From Serinus canaria (lineage: Eukaryota; Chordata; Aves; Passeriformes; Fringillidae): a stretch of DNA of 64,000 nt. Each line of letters opens with the position of its first letter. Position 1 is the stretch's first letter. This document shows positions 22,321-34,330 of this stretch, piece after piece. The stretch lies in the NCBI RefSeq assembly GCF_022539315.1, contig NC_066336.1, positions 930,001 to 994,000 on the forward strand, in the 5' to 3' direction. The notes beneath the pieces were generated by a model, which worked only from the letters and a program-made list of their open reading frames with translations, was not told the DNA's origin and did not search any database. Position numbers and translations under genes: made by a program.

Positions 22321-25300
22321 TCACTGGATCTCCCCCATGTAGAGCCTTTTGTCACTGGATGCAGAGAGAACTGAGGGGCAAGGAAACACAGGAACAAAGA
22401 AATTAAAACAATATAAAAATTCAAACAGAGTATGAAAACTGAAGTAGAATACAGAAATTAAAATAGAAAAACCGAAGTAGAATACAAAAATTAAAATGGA
22501 ATTTAAAAACTGGAATAGCATGCAAAAATTCAAACAGAATATGCAAACTGAAATAGAATGCAAAAATTCAAATACAAAAACTGAAATAGAATACAAAAAT
22601 GACCCCAGTGGTTTGTGACCTCCCTGAGGACACAGCCCAAACTCTTCATTATTTTGGAAGCCAGATCTCAGCTGCTTCCCAAGGCAGCCATGAACAGCTC
22701 TGTGCCACCGAGCCCACCCCGAGCTGCCACCCGCTGTCCTGGAGCTGCCACCCACTGTCCCCGAGCTGCTGGGCACGGCTGAGCTGGCAGGGGAAGGGAG
22801 GTGATGAACCCCCTGCAAGGCTCCCCAGGACAGGATCCCATGGATGAACCCCCTGCAAGGCTCCCCAGGGCAGGATCCCATGGATGAACCCCCTGCAAGG
22901 CTCCCCAAGGCAGGATCCCATGGATGAACCCCCTGCAAGGCTCCCCAGGGGATTCCATGGATGAACCCCCTGCAAGGCTCCCCAGGGCAGGATCCCATGG
23001 ATGAACCCCCTGCAAGGCTCCCCAGGGGATTCCATGGATGAACCCCCTGCAAGGCTCCCATGGATGAACCCCCTGCAAGGCTCCCCAGGGGGGTTTTCCA
23101 GCCCGGGAAGTGCCGAGCTCCAGACCAGGCTCTGCCAGCACCGGGTGCCACTAGAGGGCACATCTGGCCAGGAAAGTGTCCCCAGGACAGCATCCCTGGG
23201 AACAGGGAAAACCCAGTGGCTCCCAGCTCCCACCGGCCCTGAGCCACAGCCATGGGATCCCTGAGCTTGGGGAACACCCCCGGGACCATCACACCCCACT
23301 GCCAGCCTGGCACCACCCCAGGGTCACCCCTGCCCTCTGTGCCACATCCACAGGTGCCCTGAACACCTCCAGGGAAGGGGACTCCACCAGCAGGGCTGGG
23401 CACGGGTCAGAAGGGCAGATTCTGATTTTTTGTGGAATTATAAAACCATCAAGGCTGGAAAAGCCCTCTGAGATCAACGAGTCCAACCTTTAACCCAGCC
23501 CTGCCCCTGTCCCCAAGTGCCACATCCACAGGGCTTCTAAATCCCTCCAGGGATGGGGATCCACCCCTTCCCCCTGGGCAGCTGTGCCAGGCTGGGCAGC
23601 CCTTTCCATGGAGAATTCCTCCCAAAAATCCACCCTGAGCCTGCCCTGGCCCAGCCTGAGGCCGTTCCCTCTGCTCCTGTCCCTGTTCCCTGGAGCACAG
23701 CCCGACCCCCCCGGCTGTCCCCTCCTGGCAGGAGCTGTGCAGAGCCACAAGGGCCCCCCTGAGCCTCCTTTGCTCCAGGCTCAGCCCCTTCCCAGCTCCC
23801 TCAGCCTCTCCTGGGGCTCCAGCCCCTTCCTCTCTTCAGGGAATTCCCAAGAATGACCCACAAGTTACCAGCAGTGGTTTCATCCCTGTCCAGAGGAGCT
23901 CTGGGGGTTTCTGCACCAATTCCCAGCCCAGTGTTTGCCACCCTGCACAGCCTGGCTGCCTGGGCAGGTGAGAATCCTGCAGTGATTTATGGATTAACAT
24001 CCCCAGGAGCTCCCAGCCAGCAGCTGCATGACTCAATGGGTTTTTAGTAAGAGTTTTTTAATTGTTATTTGAAGCCCAGTGTTTGATGAGCCCAGAGGAG
24101 CTGAGCACAGGATCCCACAGGCAGAGAGGAGCTGGCTCTGCTCCCCAGCACAGCCCCAGCCCAGCAGAGCTGTGCCTACCCAGAGCTCCCTGCCTCTGGC
24201 CTTGCCTTTGGGGTTCACTGCTGGAATGTTTGGCTGCTGACCAGGCCAAGGTGAGCGTTTCCATGGAAACACAGCACCCAGCAGTCCTGCCCAGCCCATG
24301 CTGGACCAGGAGATGGGAATGGAATCTGGTCCCAGCTTCAAATGGCTCTGAAATTCCACCTGAGCTTTGCATCAGCCAGCTCTGAGTGTGGGGCCACCTC
24401 CAGAACAGGGCCCAAAGCTTCCTTTGGGTGGGACTTTGAGAAGGAATTGTTCCCTGGCAGGGTGGGGAGGGGCTGGGCTGGAATTGCCAGAGCAGCTGGG
24501 GCTGCCCCTGGATCCCTGGCAGTGCCCAAGGCCAGGCTGGACATTGGGGCTGGGAGCACCTGGCACAGTGGGAGGGGTCCCTGGAACAGTGGGAGGGGTC
24601 CCTGGCACAGTGGGAGGGGTCCCTGGCACAGTGGGAGGGGTCCCTGCCATGGCAGGGGTGGCACTGGGTGGGATTTAAGGTCCCTTCCAACCCCAGCCAT
24701 TCTGGGATTGTGATTTTGTGATTCTCTGTTTTGCTTCCTACAGCTTCTGGGGAAGTCAGGACCCCCCAAGCTCTCAGGTGATCCATGTCCTGATGGAACC
24801 ACCACTCAAGGCATCCCAGCCATTCCAAACCTGCTCCTCATGGCCCCTGGGAAGGCTGGGACAAGCCCTGGGCAGTGGCAGCCACCCCCAGCCCACCCCA
24901 AGAGCCACCTTGCTGCCCTCTGGGTGTCCCCAGCCCAGTCCCAGAGTCCCTGTGCTCAGCCCAGGTGCCCCCACCCAACTGGAGATGAGCAAACAAGGCT
25001 CTGCCACCCCTAAATCTGAAAATTGGCAATTTTGAGGTCACTTCCCAGAGGATCAGCAGCTCAGTGAGCCCTGGAGCTGCTGCCCTGGGAGGGGGGAGCA
25101 CTTACTGATGGGTTCCTCGGGGTGGAAGGCCAGCTCATTGACAGAGCCAGCATGGCCAGGCAGCTTGTAGAGGATCCTCCTGGAGGTGGTGTCCCACACG
25201 TACACAAACCTGCAACAGAGTCCTGGTGAGGGCAGGCAAGGGCTGGTTCTGCAGCTGGAATGATCTTTGTGAGGATAAACAGGAACTTCCCAGGAGCAGA

Positions 25301-28300
25301 ATGGGAAAATGCTGCTCTGACAGGCCCAGGAGAGCAGAGGCTGAGCAGGGAGGAGTCAGGAGTGGCAAAAACCTCACTGCCAACAGTGACCTCACCCCTC
25401 AGGGCACAGAGATGGATTTGAAAGCTGTGAGGCCAAAGAAATCCCTCACAGAGCAGGGACAGGGAGCAAATCAGCACTGGGAATGGGGAGGAGGGGTCTC
25501 ACCCTCCCAAACAGCCCCAAACACTCTGTGCACGCCCAGGCATCCCCTTGGGCTGGCAGTGAGGAGCTCAGAGCCCCCCAGCCCCTGCTGCACTGCAGCC
25601 CCTCCCTGCCAGCAGCTCTAAAGATGGGATTTCTTCCTGCTGTGCCACATGAGCCACTTGCCAGTGCTTATTGGGGAGTGATGGGATCATGCTGAGCCCT
25701 TTGATCACCCTCTGCTGGCTCCTGCCTGAGCCCCTACCTGGGTTGAGAACCCCCCAGGATCCTCCCCTGGGTGCACCAGGCACAGCTCAGCTTTCACACT
25801 TCTCTTCAAAACAGACTCAGAGTCAGGGAAACAGCCCAAAATCCCCATGTCTGCTGTGGGGAGCTCTGCAGGGACCTGCCCCAGGAGCTGGCAGAGCCCT
25901 GAGCCCCAGCAGCACCCTGCTCTCTCCCAGGGCAGGGATCCCTGCTCTCTCCCAGGGGGCAGCCGGCCACTCCAGGGCAGGAGCTGCTCTCCCAGGGCAG
26001 GAATTGCTGCTCTCTCTCCCAGGGCAGGGATTGCTGCTCTCTCCCAGGGCAGGGATTGCTGCTCTCTCTCCAGGGCAGGGATTGCTGCTCTCTCCCAGGG
26101 CAGGGATTGCTGCTCTCTCCCAGGGCAGGGATTGCTGCTCTCTCCCAGGGCAGGGATTGCTGCTCTCTCCCAGGGCAGGGATTGCTGCTCTCTCCCAGGG
26201 CAGGGATTGCTGCTCTCTCCCCCAGGGCAGGGATTGCTGCTCTCTCCCAGGGCAGGGATCCCTGCTCTCTCCCCCAGGTAGGAATTCTCCCTCCCCACTC
26301 AGGGCCCAGCAGGGCTGGGGCAGAGTCACAGCCCCAGCTCGTGCTGGGACAGCTGCACCACTAAATCTGGACAAGGAGATCTCAAGCTCTGCCTCTCTGT
26401 TATCAGAAGCTGATTAATCTGGTGATTACTGCTGCTCCATGCCCTGGCCCCTGGCCTGCAGGAATTCCTGTCTCCCTGGCACTGGATTTGGGCCTGGATT
26501 TGCTCCAGGGGACATTGGTGTCCTTCACAGGGACCTTCAGACCCTGCTCTGCTTCCTTGCTCTGCCCTTTCCACTCCTCAGTTCACTTCACAGAATCTTT
26601 CATTTACAAGTCTGAGTTGTGCCAATTGATTTTTTTTTCTCCTTAATTAAAGGAGGAGTCATTAATGATCCCTGGAATCCCACCATACAGGGATTTAACT
26701 GGATTTGTGCTCCTCATCCTCCAACCCCACACACAGACCCTGCTCTCCAAGACACCCCCAAACTTCTGCCAGGACACCCAGGGGTCCAAGCCAGTGGCAA
26801 AGATGTCCCTGTCACCTGCTGGGGGATCCTGTGGTGGGACAGGGCAGAGCCTCAGCCAGCTTTTGACAATAATAACCAGATTTTACAACAGTCAGGTGCT
26901 CCTCCACAGACACCAAAGCAGCAGAAACACATCCCTGTGGAAATCAGGAAAACTCCCTGAGGGCTGTTTGGGATTTCCCACCTGTACACAAAACCCTGAG
27001 CCTGGAGATTCTGATCCAGGAGTGCTGCAAATCCATCAGGGCTTGCTGGGGACAGAGAAATGCAGTGGCAACTCACCTGTCAGCAGAGCCCCCTGCAATT
27101 TTGCTGCCATCTGGGGACCAGGAGCACCTCAGAAGGTTCTAAAAGAAAAGAACATGCACAGATCTATTTAGCTCCCCCCTTTTCCTTGAACTCAAATCAC
27201 CACGAGACTTTAACCAGCACCACTTTAATGATCTCCCTTGGAAGATGAGATGGTAATTACAGATTTTATTTTATTGCTGGAAACAGCCAGGGCCTTGTTA
27301 TTTTACACAAAGTAGATGGTAAGTATAGAAAATACTTAATTTACAACTAATTACAAATGAACTGAGCAAAGAAATCTTGTTACTGAGGCTTTAATTGGAA
27401 CCCACTTTGTGGATTCATCTTTCTTTGAGTTCTTATTAAAGCCTTTCTGGCCTAAGCTTGAATTGAAAAAAAAACAATTTAGAGATAAGTTAATAGCAGA
27501 GGGAATTGAACAAGGAGTGGAGCACACTCACCTTTTCAAAATTATGGACATTTCCCTGGAAAATCTTCACACATCTCTCCTTGGGGGCAAAGGGCCTCAC
27601 GTCCCAGATCCGAACTGCAACAGAAGCAGAGCCAGAGGCTGAGGGGGACAGGGACAGGGACAGGCAGCCCTGGCAAAGCCCCCGTGCCCAGGACAGGCTC
27701 CCTGACCCCCCATTCCCCAGGGGAACCAGCAGCTTCCCCTGCAGGAGGCATTGCTCTGGCAGAAACAGCAGCAATGTGGAAATACAGAAACCTCCCAGCT
27801 CCTCCCAGGAGGCTTTTCCTCATCCTGACACATCCCATGGGCACGGCCCTGATGGGCTCAGCCTCACTGAGGGACAAGGGGACAGGCTGGGTGGCAGCTG
27901 GGCTGTCACTCCTGCTGAAGGGACACAGCCAAGCCACCTTGACACGAGCCAGGCCCAGAGTGCACAGATCACCTGGGCCATGGCTCTTGTCCCCAGGGCC
28001 CTGCAGGATAACCTGGGCCATGGCTCTTGTCCTGCAGGATAACCTGGGCCATGGCTCCTGTCCCCAGTGCCTGCAGGATAACCTGGGCCATGGCTCTTGT
28101 CCCCAGTGTCCTGCAGGATAACCTGGGCCATGGCTCTTGTCCCCAGGCCCTGCAGGATAACCTGGGCCATGGCTCTTGTCCCCAGTGTCCTGCAGGATAA
28201 CCTGGGCCATGGCTCCTGTCCCCAGGCCCTGCAGGATAACCTGGGCCGTGGCTCTTGTCCCCAGTTCCCCCCCTGAGGCAGCTGCTCTCCCCTCAAGGAC

Positions 28301-31300
28301 CCAAATTCACGGCTCAGCTCTAGAGCCAAGCTCCCTATAGCCCACGCCAGGTCAGCGCTGCTGTCCCAGGATGAGCAGCCCGAGGTGTCCCTGGAGGGCC
28401 AGCAGGGTGTACCTGTGTTGTCCATGGCGTTGGAGAGCAGGTAGGAGCCCTCAGAGCTGAGGCTCAGGCCCGTCACCGAGTCGGCGTGGCCCCGCATGGT
28501 GTAGGTGAGCTTGTTCTGCCGCAGGTCCCACACCTGGCACACAAACACAGCCAGCAGTGCTGCAGCTGCAGCTGCACAGCACCCAGCCAGGCTCTGATCA
28601 ACAGCTGTGGGTGCCAGCTGCTGGAGATGGATGGCAGTCGTAGGAAAATGGGATTTGTGCCTTAGATTTGTAACTGGATGTGTTAGAACCCCAAGGAGTT
28701 ACACAGCAGCAGCCCCACAAACACAGGAGCCAGGGAATGGCTGTGGCAGGCTGGGGACAGCTCTGGTGGCAGTGCCACACTGAGCTCTGGCTGTGGCAGG
28801 CTGGGAACAGCTCTGGTGGCAGTGCCACACTGAGCAATGGCTGTGACAGGCTGGGAACAGCTCTGGTGGCAGTGCCACACTGAGCTCTGGCTGCGACAGG
28901 CTGAGAACAGCTCTGGTGGCAGTGCCACACTGAGCTCTGGCTGTGACAGGCTGGGAACAGCTCTGGTGGCAGTGCCACACTGAGCTCTGGCTGTGGCAGG
29001 CTGGGAACAGCTCTGGTGGCAGTGCCACACTGAGCTCTGACTGTGGCAGGCTGGGAACAGCTCTGGTGGCAGTGCCACACTGAGCAATGGCTGTGACAGG
29101 CTGGGGACAGCTCTGGTGGCAGTGCCACACTGAGCTCTGGCTGTGACAGGCTGAGAACAGCTCTGGTGGCAGTGCCACACTGAGCTCTGGCTGTGACAGG
29201 CTGGGAACAGCTCTGGTGGCAGTGCCACACTGAGCTCTGGCTGTGGCAGGCTGGGAACAGCTCTGGTGGCAGTGCCACACTGAGCTCTGGCTGTGGCAGG
29301 CTGGGAACAGCTCTGGTGGCAGTGCCACACTGAGCAATGGCTGTGACAGGCTGGGGACAGTCCTGGCAGGCTGATGACAGGTGTGGTGACAATGTCACAC
29401 TGAGCTCTGGCTGTGACAGGCTGGGGACAGGCTGGAGCAGGGGCTGATGACAGCTCTGGTGGCAGTGCCACACCAAGCTCTGGCTGTGACAGGCTGGGGA
29501 CAGTTCTGGCAGGCTGAGGGCAGCTCTGGTGGCAGTGCCACAGTGAGCTCTGGCTGCGACAGGCAGGTGACAGGCTGAGGCCATGGGGACAGCCGGGGCC
29601 CTGCAGCCCCAGGACAATCAGCTGAATGAACGCTGAGCTCACTGGAAATGAGAACTTTCCACCCCATCAGGTGCCAGGGGAGCTGCAAACTGGGCCAGAG
29701 GGCACACAGGGGACATCACCACATTCTCCTCAGCTTAGCTCACACATGGCTCTGTCCCAGGCTGCCAGCACAGCCAGCATTCCACCCTGGCTCAGACAGG
29801 TGACAACAGTGCTGGGACACTGGACTGCCAGGCTGTCACTGCCAGGCTGTCACTGCCAGGCTGTCACTGCCCCCTGCCACTTTACTGGCCCTGTACCACC
29901 AGCAGGGATGGACACAGAAGGCCCAGGGGGGTTGGGGATGTAAAATTCAGCAGGTGGCACCCATGGCTATCCGTGACCAACACAAGGTGTGACAAGAGGA
30001 AAAGGGACACAGGGTCCTACCTTGATGTCATTGTCAATGCCCCCAGAGATGATCTGGTCACTGGTGTCGTTGAAGGTGACAGCCAGGACCTGGTAGGTGT
30101 TCTGGAATGTCTGGACAGCAGCTTTTTTCCTGATATCCCACAGCTGGAAAGAAATGTGGCACAGATATTTAACAACAAACTCAATGCAGAGATATTGGCA
30201 GAGACTCAGCCTGTTCTCCTGAAATCCCTCTGGAGGTCTCACAAAAAACATCAGATCTGGAGATCTTTATAAAAAACATTGAATCTGCAGTGTCTGGAGC
30301 ACAGGAAAGAAGAGAGGGAAGAAGAGGCCAGCACAGATTTCAGGAGAGGGAAAAAGGTGCCAGGACAGGAGAAAGAAGAAGGGGCCAGCCCAGATTTCAG
30401 CAATGGTTTTCTCATGCTTTGCTAGACCAGAAAGTAACTCTGATATCTGACTTTCAGTCCAGAAAGAATTCCTTGGGCACCCCCAGGGATGGGCACTCCA
30501 AAGCTCCCTGGGCAGCCCCTGCCAAGGCCTGAGCCCCCTTTCCATGAGGAAATTCCTGCTGTGCCCAGCCTGAGGCCGTTCCCTCTGCTCCTGTCCCTGT
30601 TCCCTGCAGCACAGCCCGGCCCCCCTGGCTGTCCCCTCCTGGCAGGGACTTGTGCAGAGCCACAGTAGCAGAAAAATCCCAGCTGAGCAGCTCAACCTTC
30701 CCCACCCCCCTGAGCAGTACCGAAAAAAAAGAGAGCAGTGAAATTTGCTGTCACACTTTTGACTATGAACTCAGAGTGATAATGAAATGAGTAACAAAAA
30801 ACTGAATTTAGCTGAGATAAATTGGAAGATCCTAAAACTTTTCCACCTTTTTCCCCAGGTTTTGCCCAGGGCACACAGTTGTGGCATTTGCATTTTCTGG
30901 AAAAATCCCTTTACCCAGGATTTTTCTCCTGGGAAGCTGAGAAGTCTCAGAGAAAAGGAAAACAATTCTGATCTCATTTGCTTCTCCTGTGCTGTGCTGA
31001 TGTGGAATGTGTTTGGGGATTGTTCACCCACAGGTGATTGTTCCAGTGCATTCTGCTGGGAGCTGTTTTCACTCTCTGGCCAGTCAGGGCCAGGCTGGGT
31101 CAGACTGGAGAGAGTTTTCATCATTATCTTTTGAGTCTTCTGTCTGTGTCCTTTCTGTATTCTTTTAGTTTAGCATTCTTTAATATAACACAGTATCATA
31201 AAATAATAATAAATCAGCCTTCTGAGAACACAGAGTCAGATTCATCATTCCTGCCTGCCACAGGGCACCCCACAAATCCAACACACACTGACCTTGACAG

Positions 31301-34042
31301 TGCCATCGTCGCTGCCGGTGCAGACGAGCTGGGGTCCCCTCCGGGCAGGGTAGCAGGAGTTGACAAAGGACGTGTGGCCCTTGAGCCTCTTCACCCTCTC
31401 CCCTGTCTCACTGTCCCACACAGCCACGGTTTTGTCCGTGGATGCTGAGAAGAGCATGCTGCAGGCAACAACCACAGTGAGGGCTCAGCCCCCTTCCCAT
31501 CACTCTTTCCCAGTGTCCTGCATTGCCAAGCAAATTGTTTCTGTTTGCCACCTGCATGGCAGCTGTCTCCTGCTCAGGGGCAGTTTTCCTGATCTCTCCC
31601 ACACCCACTCCTCCCCCCAGGAGACCCCTGCTGATAACAGGCCATGGAATGTCCCTGCATGGCTGATAAGAACTGCAGCATCCCACTGGGAGATGGGAGC
31701 CCAGGGGGAGGAGCCAAGCATTCCTACCCGGATAAAATCTCAGGGCTCAAGGTCCCCCCTGAGCCTCCTTTGCTCCAGGCTGAGCCCCTTCCCAGCTCCT
31801 TCAGCCCCTCCTGGGGCTCCAGCCCTGTTCCCTGAGCTGCAGGGAGCCCCTGGGCTCTCTGAGCAGCACAGAGCCCCTGCCCTCACCTGCCATCCGTGTT
31901 GTAGTGCAGCTCCATGACAGCCCCGCTGTGTCCCTTCAGGGTGGCAAAGTTGTCACAGTCCCCGTAGACGTTCCAGAGCACTGGGGGACAGCAAGGGACA
32001 GGTGAGCACAGGAGAGGCACAGGAGCAGCCTGGAGCTGATCTTTGGGGTTCCAGCCAGGTGCAGGATGGACCATCCCCAGTGCTGAGTGCCAGCTGGGGC
32101 ATTCACAGCAGTGCCAAAGCATCAGGTGAGCCCCAGGGCACAGGAGCTTCAGGGATCTTGGTTAAGGTGAATTTATTAAGGAAAAAAAAAAAAAATCTTT
32201 GCTTCAGCAAGCCTAAGCATTAAAAACTGCATTTCTGCAGATCTCTGGAACCCGTGTGACAGGGACACGGGGCTGTCAGAGCCTGCACCAGCTGGGGGAG
32301 ATGGAAAGATAGAAACTGCCACAGACACAGGAAGGTTTGATTTGCAGCCTTGGAAAGAGCTTGGATTGATGTGAAAATAAAGTATGCAGACATTACATAG
32401 AAAAATCATAAACTTATGCTTCTATAGTTATAAATAAGAATATGCTTTAAGGAAGTGAGAAAGTGCACTGATCAGATGGTGAAGGGTTTATAATGGAAGG
32501 GTGCAATTGTATAGAGTAAGTTAAGAGTTCAGATGCTATAGAGAACATACATGTATGTGTGTACATGCAACAAAGCCTACTGGTTAAAAGTGTCTGCACT
32601 GCAGTAAAAGTAAGAAAGGTGACAGGTTAGAAAAGCAAAACATTCTCTGTGGTGGCTGTCCCTAAGGTTAGAAAGTTACACACTGTCCTGCAGCAAAGAA
32701 TTTGGGACTCTCTTGAGCTGTGGCCACTGCTTGCTGTCTCAAAATCTCACAACCTCTGGGGCTGATGTTTATTTAAACAATAAATGGGCTTTAACTCGAT
32801 TTTAGTCCTGTCTCTTCAATTAATGCAACAACAGCAACGCCAGCAAAGCACACTTCCAGCACCATCAGGATGGCATCTGCCAGAGGAGCTGGGAAAAGCT
32901 TCCTGGGGAAGTATTTCATACCCAGCCAGGGGAGGGCTGAGCTAAAACCCCCAGCAGCAGGGTCTGAGCCTGGGGACAGTGGGGGACAGCAGTGCCACTC
33001 ACAGATGAGCCTGTCGAAGCCAGCTGAGGCCAGGGTGTTGCCATTGGGGTGGAACTTGCAGCAGTAAACCTCCCCCTCGTGTCCTGAGAGCAGCATGATG
33101 GGGGCCTGCAGCGAGGAGCAGCGCGGGGGGCCCTGCAGGACACAGGGGACACCGTGAGGGGACAAGGGAGGGCATGGCCAGCCTGCCACCCCTGCCGAGC
33201 ATCTTCACCTTCCCACCAGAATTCCAGAATCCCAGCATTACTGAGGCTTGAAAAGAGCTCCAAGGACATCGAGTTCCAGCTGTGCCCAATGCCCACCTTG
33301 TCCCCTGCCCAGGGCTCTGAGTGCCACCTCCAGGGATTGCTGGGACACCCCCAGGGATGGGCACTCCAACCCTCCCCGGGCAGTGCCAAGGCCTGAGCCC
33401 CCTTTCCATGGGGAAATTCCTGCTGTGCCCACCCTGAGCCTGCCCTGGCCCAGCCTGAGGCCGTTCCCTCTGCTCCTGTCCCTGTTCCCTGGAGCACAGC
33501 CCGACCCCCCCGGCTGTCCCCTCCTGGCAGGAGCTGTGCAGAGCCACAAGGGCCCCCTGAGCCTCCTTTGCTCCAGGCTCAGCCCCTTCCCAGCTCCCTC
33601 AGCCTCTCCTGGAGCTCCAGCCCCGTTCCGCGGACCCGCTCCCGCCCAGAACCGAACCGAGGGGCCCAGAACCGAACGCAGCACCGGAGGTGCCTCAGCA
33701 GTGCCTAGCTCCAACCCCCTCGTGGTCCTTCCCTCCTTCTGCAGCCGCCCCTGCCCTCTCCCCTCAGCTCTCCATCCCTCCCGGATCTCCTCCCACCCTC
33801 CCCTCACGTTCCCCCGTTACCGCCTGCAGCAGAGCTCCGGCCGCAGGCTGCCCCCCTGCGCCGCCCGTGCCTGGCGCCCCCGGCAGGTCATGGCGGGGCC
33901 GCTTGGCGGGTACGGGGACGAGCGGGAGGTCGGGGCCGGGCGCGGGGGCGGCTCCTGGGGCGGCGGGGGCCGGGGGGGCGCCGGGCGCGGGGCCGGGGCC
34001 AGGCCCGGGGCCCGGGACCTTCCGCTTCTGCTGCTCGATCAT
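22321..34042 (-). CDS. SNRNP40: SNRNP40, U5 snRNP 40 kDa WD40-repeat protein (10 coding exons)
   Basis: Core spliceosome component: a seven-bladed WD40 propeller of the U5 snRNP, working in the nucleus. Coding exons in transcript order: 34042-33821, 33132-33003, 31980-31887, 31458-31293, 30143-30021, 28533-28413, 27614-27532, 27138-27077, 25209-25106, 22370-22321. All junctions have AG/GT borders and compatible phases, and the total is 1155 nt (384 aa plus stop; human protein 357 aa from memory). The start MIEQQKRK and the end DKRLYMGEIQ match the known protein. Internal WD blocks include HEGEVYCCKFHPNG, GHSGAVMELHYNTDG, GHTSFVNSCYPARRG, FNDTSDQIISGG and GHADSVTGLSLSSEG. The extra length is a Pro/Gly/Ala-rich stretch at residues 9-38, absent from human. 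Introns 5, 6, 8 and 9 hold minisatellites; introns 1, 3 and 4 hold CR1 and LTR pieces. It is head to head with ZCCHC17. Identity is very secure; exon 10 was placed by phase and C-terminal homology. Confidence 0.97.
22385..22600. repeat. A-rich tandem repeat in SNRNP40 intron 9
   Basis: Loose 19-22 bp units around AAACTGAAATAGAATACAAA, beginning only about 15 bp from the last exon's acceptor. Confidence 0.8.
22802..23092. repeat. 40-bp minisatellite in SNRNP40 intron 9, eight copies
   Basis: GATGAACCCCCTGCAAGGCT occurs eight times, with spacers of CCCCAGGGCAGGATCCCATG or a shortened form. Confidence 0.93.
23425..23850 (-). mobile_element. CR1 LINE fragment in SNRNP40 intron 9
   Basis: Reverse orientation: AAAACCATCAAGGCTGGAAA, CCTTTAACCCAGCCCTGCCC, CCTGAGGCCGTTCCCTCTGC and CCTCAGCCTCTCCTGGGGCT are complements of CR1 3' consensus landmarks. 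Confidence 0.85.
24442..24725 (+). mobile_element. CR1 LINE 3' end with internal repeat (4 units)
   Basis: In SNRNP40 intron 9, same family; four GCACAGTGGGAGGGGTC-type units (one reads GAACAG). It is the longest internal array among the copies seen. Confidence 0.87.
25915..26278. repeat. 25-bp minisatellite in SNRNP40 intron 8
   Basis: About 13 copies of CTCTCCCAGGGCAGGGATTG followed by CTGCT. The repeated CTCTCCCAG resembles a splice acceptor in the plus direction, but the array lies antisense to the SNRNP40 transcript. Confidence 0.93.
27985..28262. repeat. About 40-bp minisatellite in SNRNP40 intron 6
   Basis: Seven units of GATAACCTGGGCCATGGCTC plus TTGTCCCCAG and CCTGCAG, with small length differences between units. 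Confidence 0.92.
28738..29560. repeat. 50-bp minisatellite in SNRNP40 intron 5
   Basis: Exact 50-bp spacing (28,741, 28,791, 28,841 and so on) of a unit containing AGCTCTGGTGGCAGTGCCAC. Twelve regular copies run to about 29,340, followed by four or five decayed ones. Long ORFs in three minus-strand frames are artefacts. Confidence 0.95.
30470..30665 (-). mobile_element. CR1 LINE fragment in SNRNP40 intron 4
   Basis: CCCCAGGGATGGGCACTCCA through CCTGAGGCCGTTCCCTCTGC to CAGGGACTTGTGCAGAGCCA, with a deletion relative to the 33.3 kb copy. Confidence 0.8.
30880..31262 (+). mobile_element. Solo LTR, family A, in SNRNP40 intron 4
   Basis: TGTGGCATTTG to CTGCCTGCCACA, 383 bp with TG/CA ends. Closely similar to 6,699-7,105. 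It ends about 30 bp before the donor of SNRNP40 exon 4 (plus-strand view) and supplies most of the intron there. Confidence 0.8.
31480..31745 (+). mobile_element. Interspersed repeat, family B (possible LTR), SNRNP40 intron 3
   Basis: Partner of 21,310-21,530; contains GGAGGAGCCAAGCATTCCTA and a TATA-like GGATAAAATC, followed directly by the CR1 remnant at 31,750. Confidence 0.5.
32160..32830 (+). mobile_element. AT-rich LTR-like insertion in SNRNP40 intron 2
   Basis: AT-rich against GC-rich flanks, with a poly-A run at 32,180 and a polyadenylation-like block TGATGTTTATTTAAACAATA at 32,765. Composition and layout suggest an ERV LTR; no internal genes. Confidence 0.55.
33215..33625 (-). mobile_element. 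CR1 LINE abutting SNRNP40 exon 1 (intron 1)
   Basis: Long reverse copy from CCAGAATCCCAGCATTACTG to CCTCTCCTGGAGCTCCAGCC. It fills most of the 33,133-33,820 intron, within about 200 bp of the first exon. Confidence 0.87.
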
Positions 34043-34330
34043 GGCGGGCTCCGGGCCCCGCCCCCCGCGCCCCATTGGCTGCCGGCGCCGCGCCCGCCAC
34101 GCTGATTGGCGGGACGCCCTGCATGTCCCGCCCCCCCGAGACAGTACCGGCGCGCCTGGGATAGAGCGGTGAGCGCGGCACCTTCTGGCGCGCCTCACTC
34201 TGATTGGAGGAGAGCGGGCGCTGGGTGGCATGGGTAACTCTGATTGGCTGTGGTCCTCTACCCGACAGCATTGCGCGCTGTGATTGGCGGGGAGCGCGGC
34301 CTCTCAGCGTGAGGGGGTTATGGCGGCGGC
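34043..34330. promoter_or_regulatory. Bidirectional SNRNP40/ZCCHC17 promoter with five CCAAT boxes
   Basis: Between the SNRNP40 ATG (34,042) and the first ZCCHC17-side ATG (34,320) lie five ATTGG motifs (CCAAT on the minus strand) at 34,074, 34,105, 34,203, 34,243 and 34,283, all in one orientation. The DNA is CpG-rich and has no TATA box, typical of a housekeeping head-to-head promoter bound by NF-Y. Exact start sites cannot be read; the 34,074 copy may lie in the SNRNP40 5' UTR. Confidence 0.75.

Noticed and set aside
28598..29642. ORFs of 212-339 codons with Cys/His repeats in SNRNP40 intron 5
   Set aside because: They resemble zinc-finger spacing superficially, but the period is 50 bp, so the frame rotates and there is no true C2H2 pattern. 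It is an intronic minisatellite.
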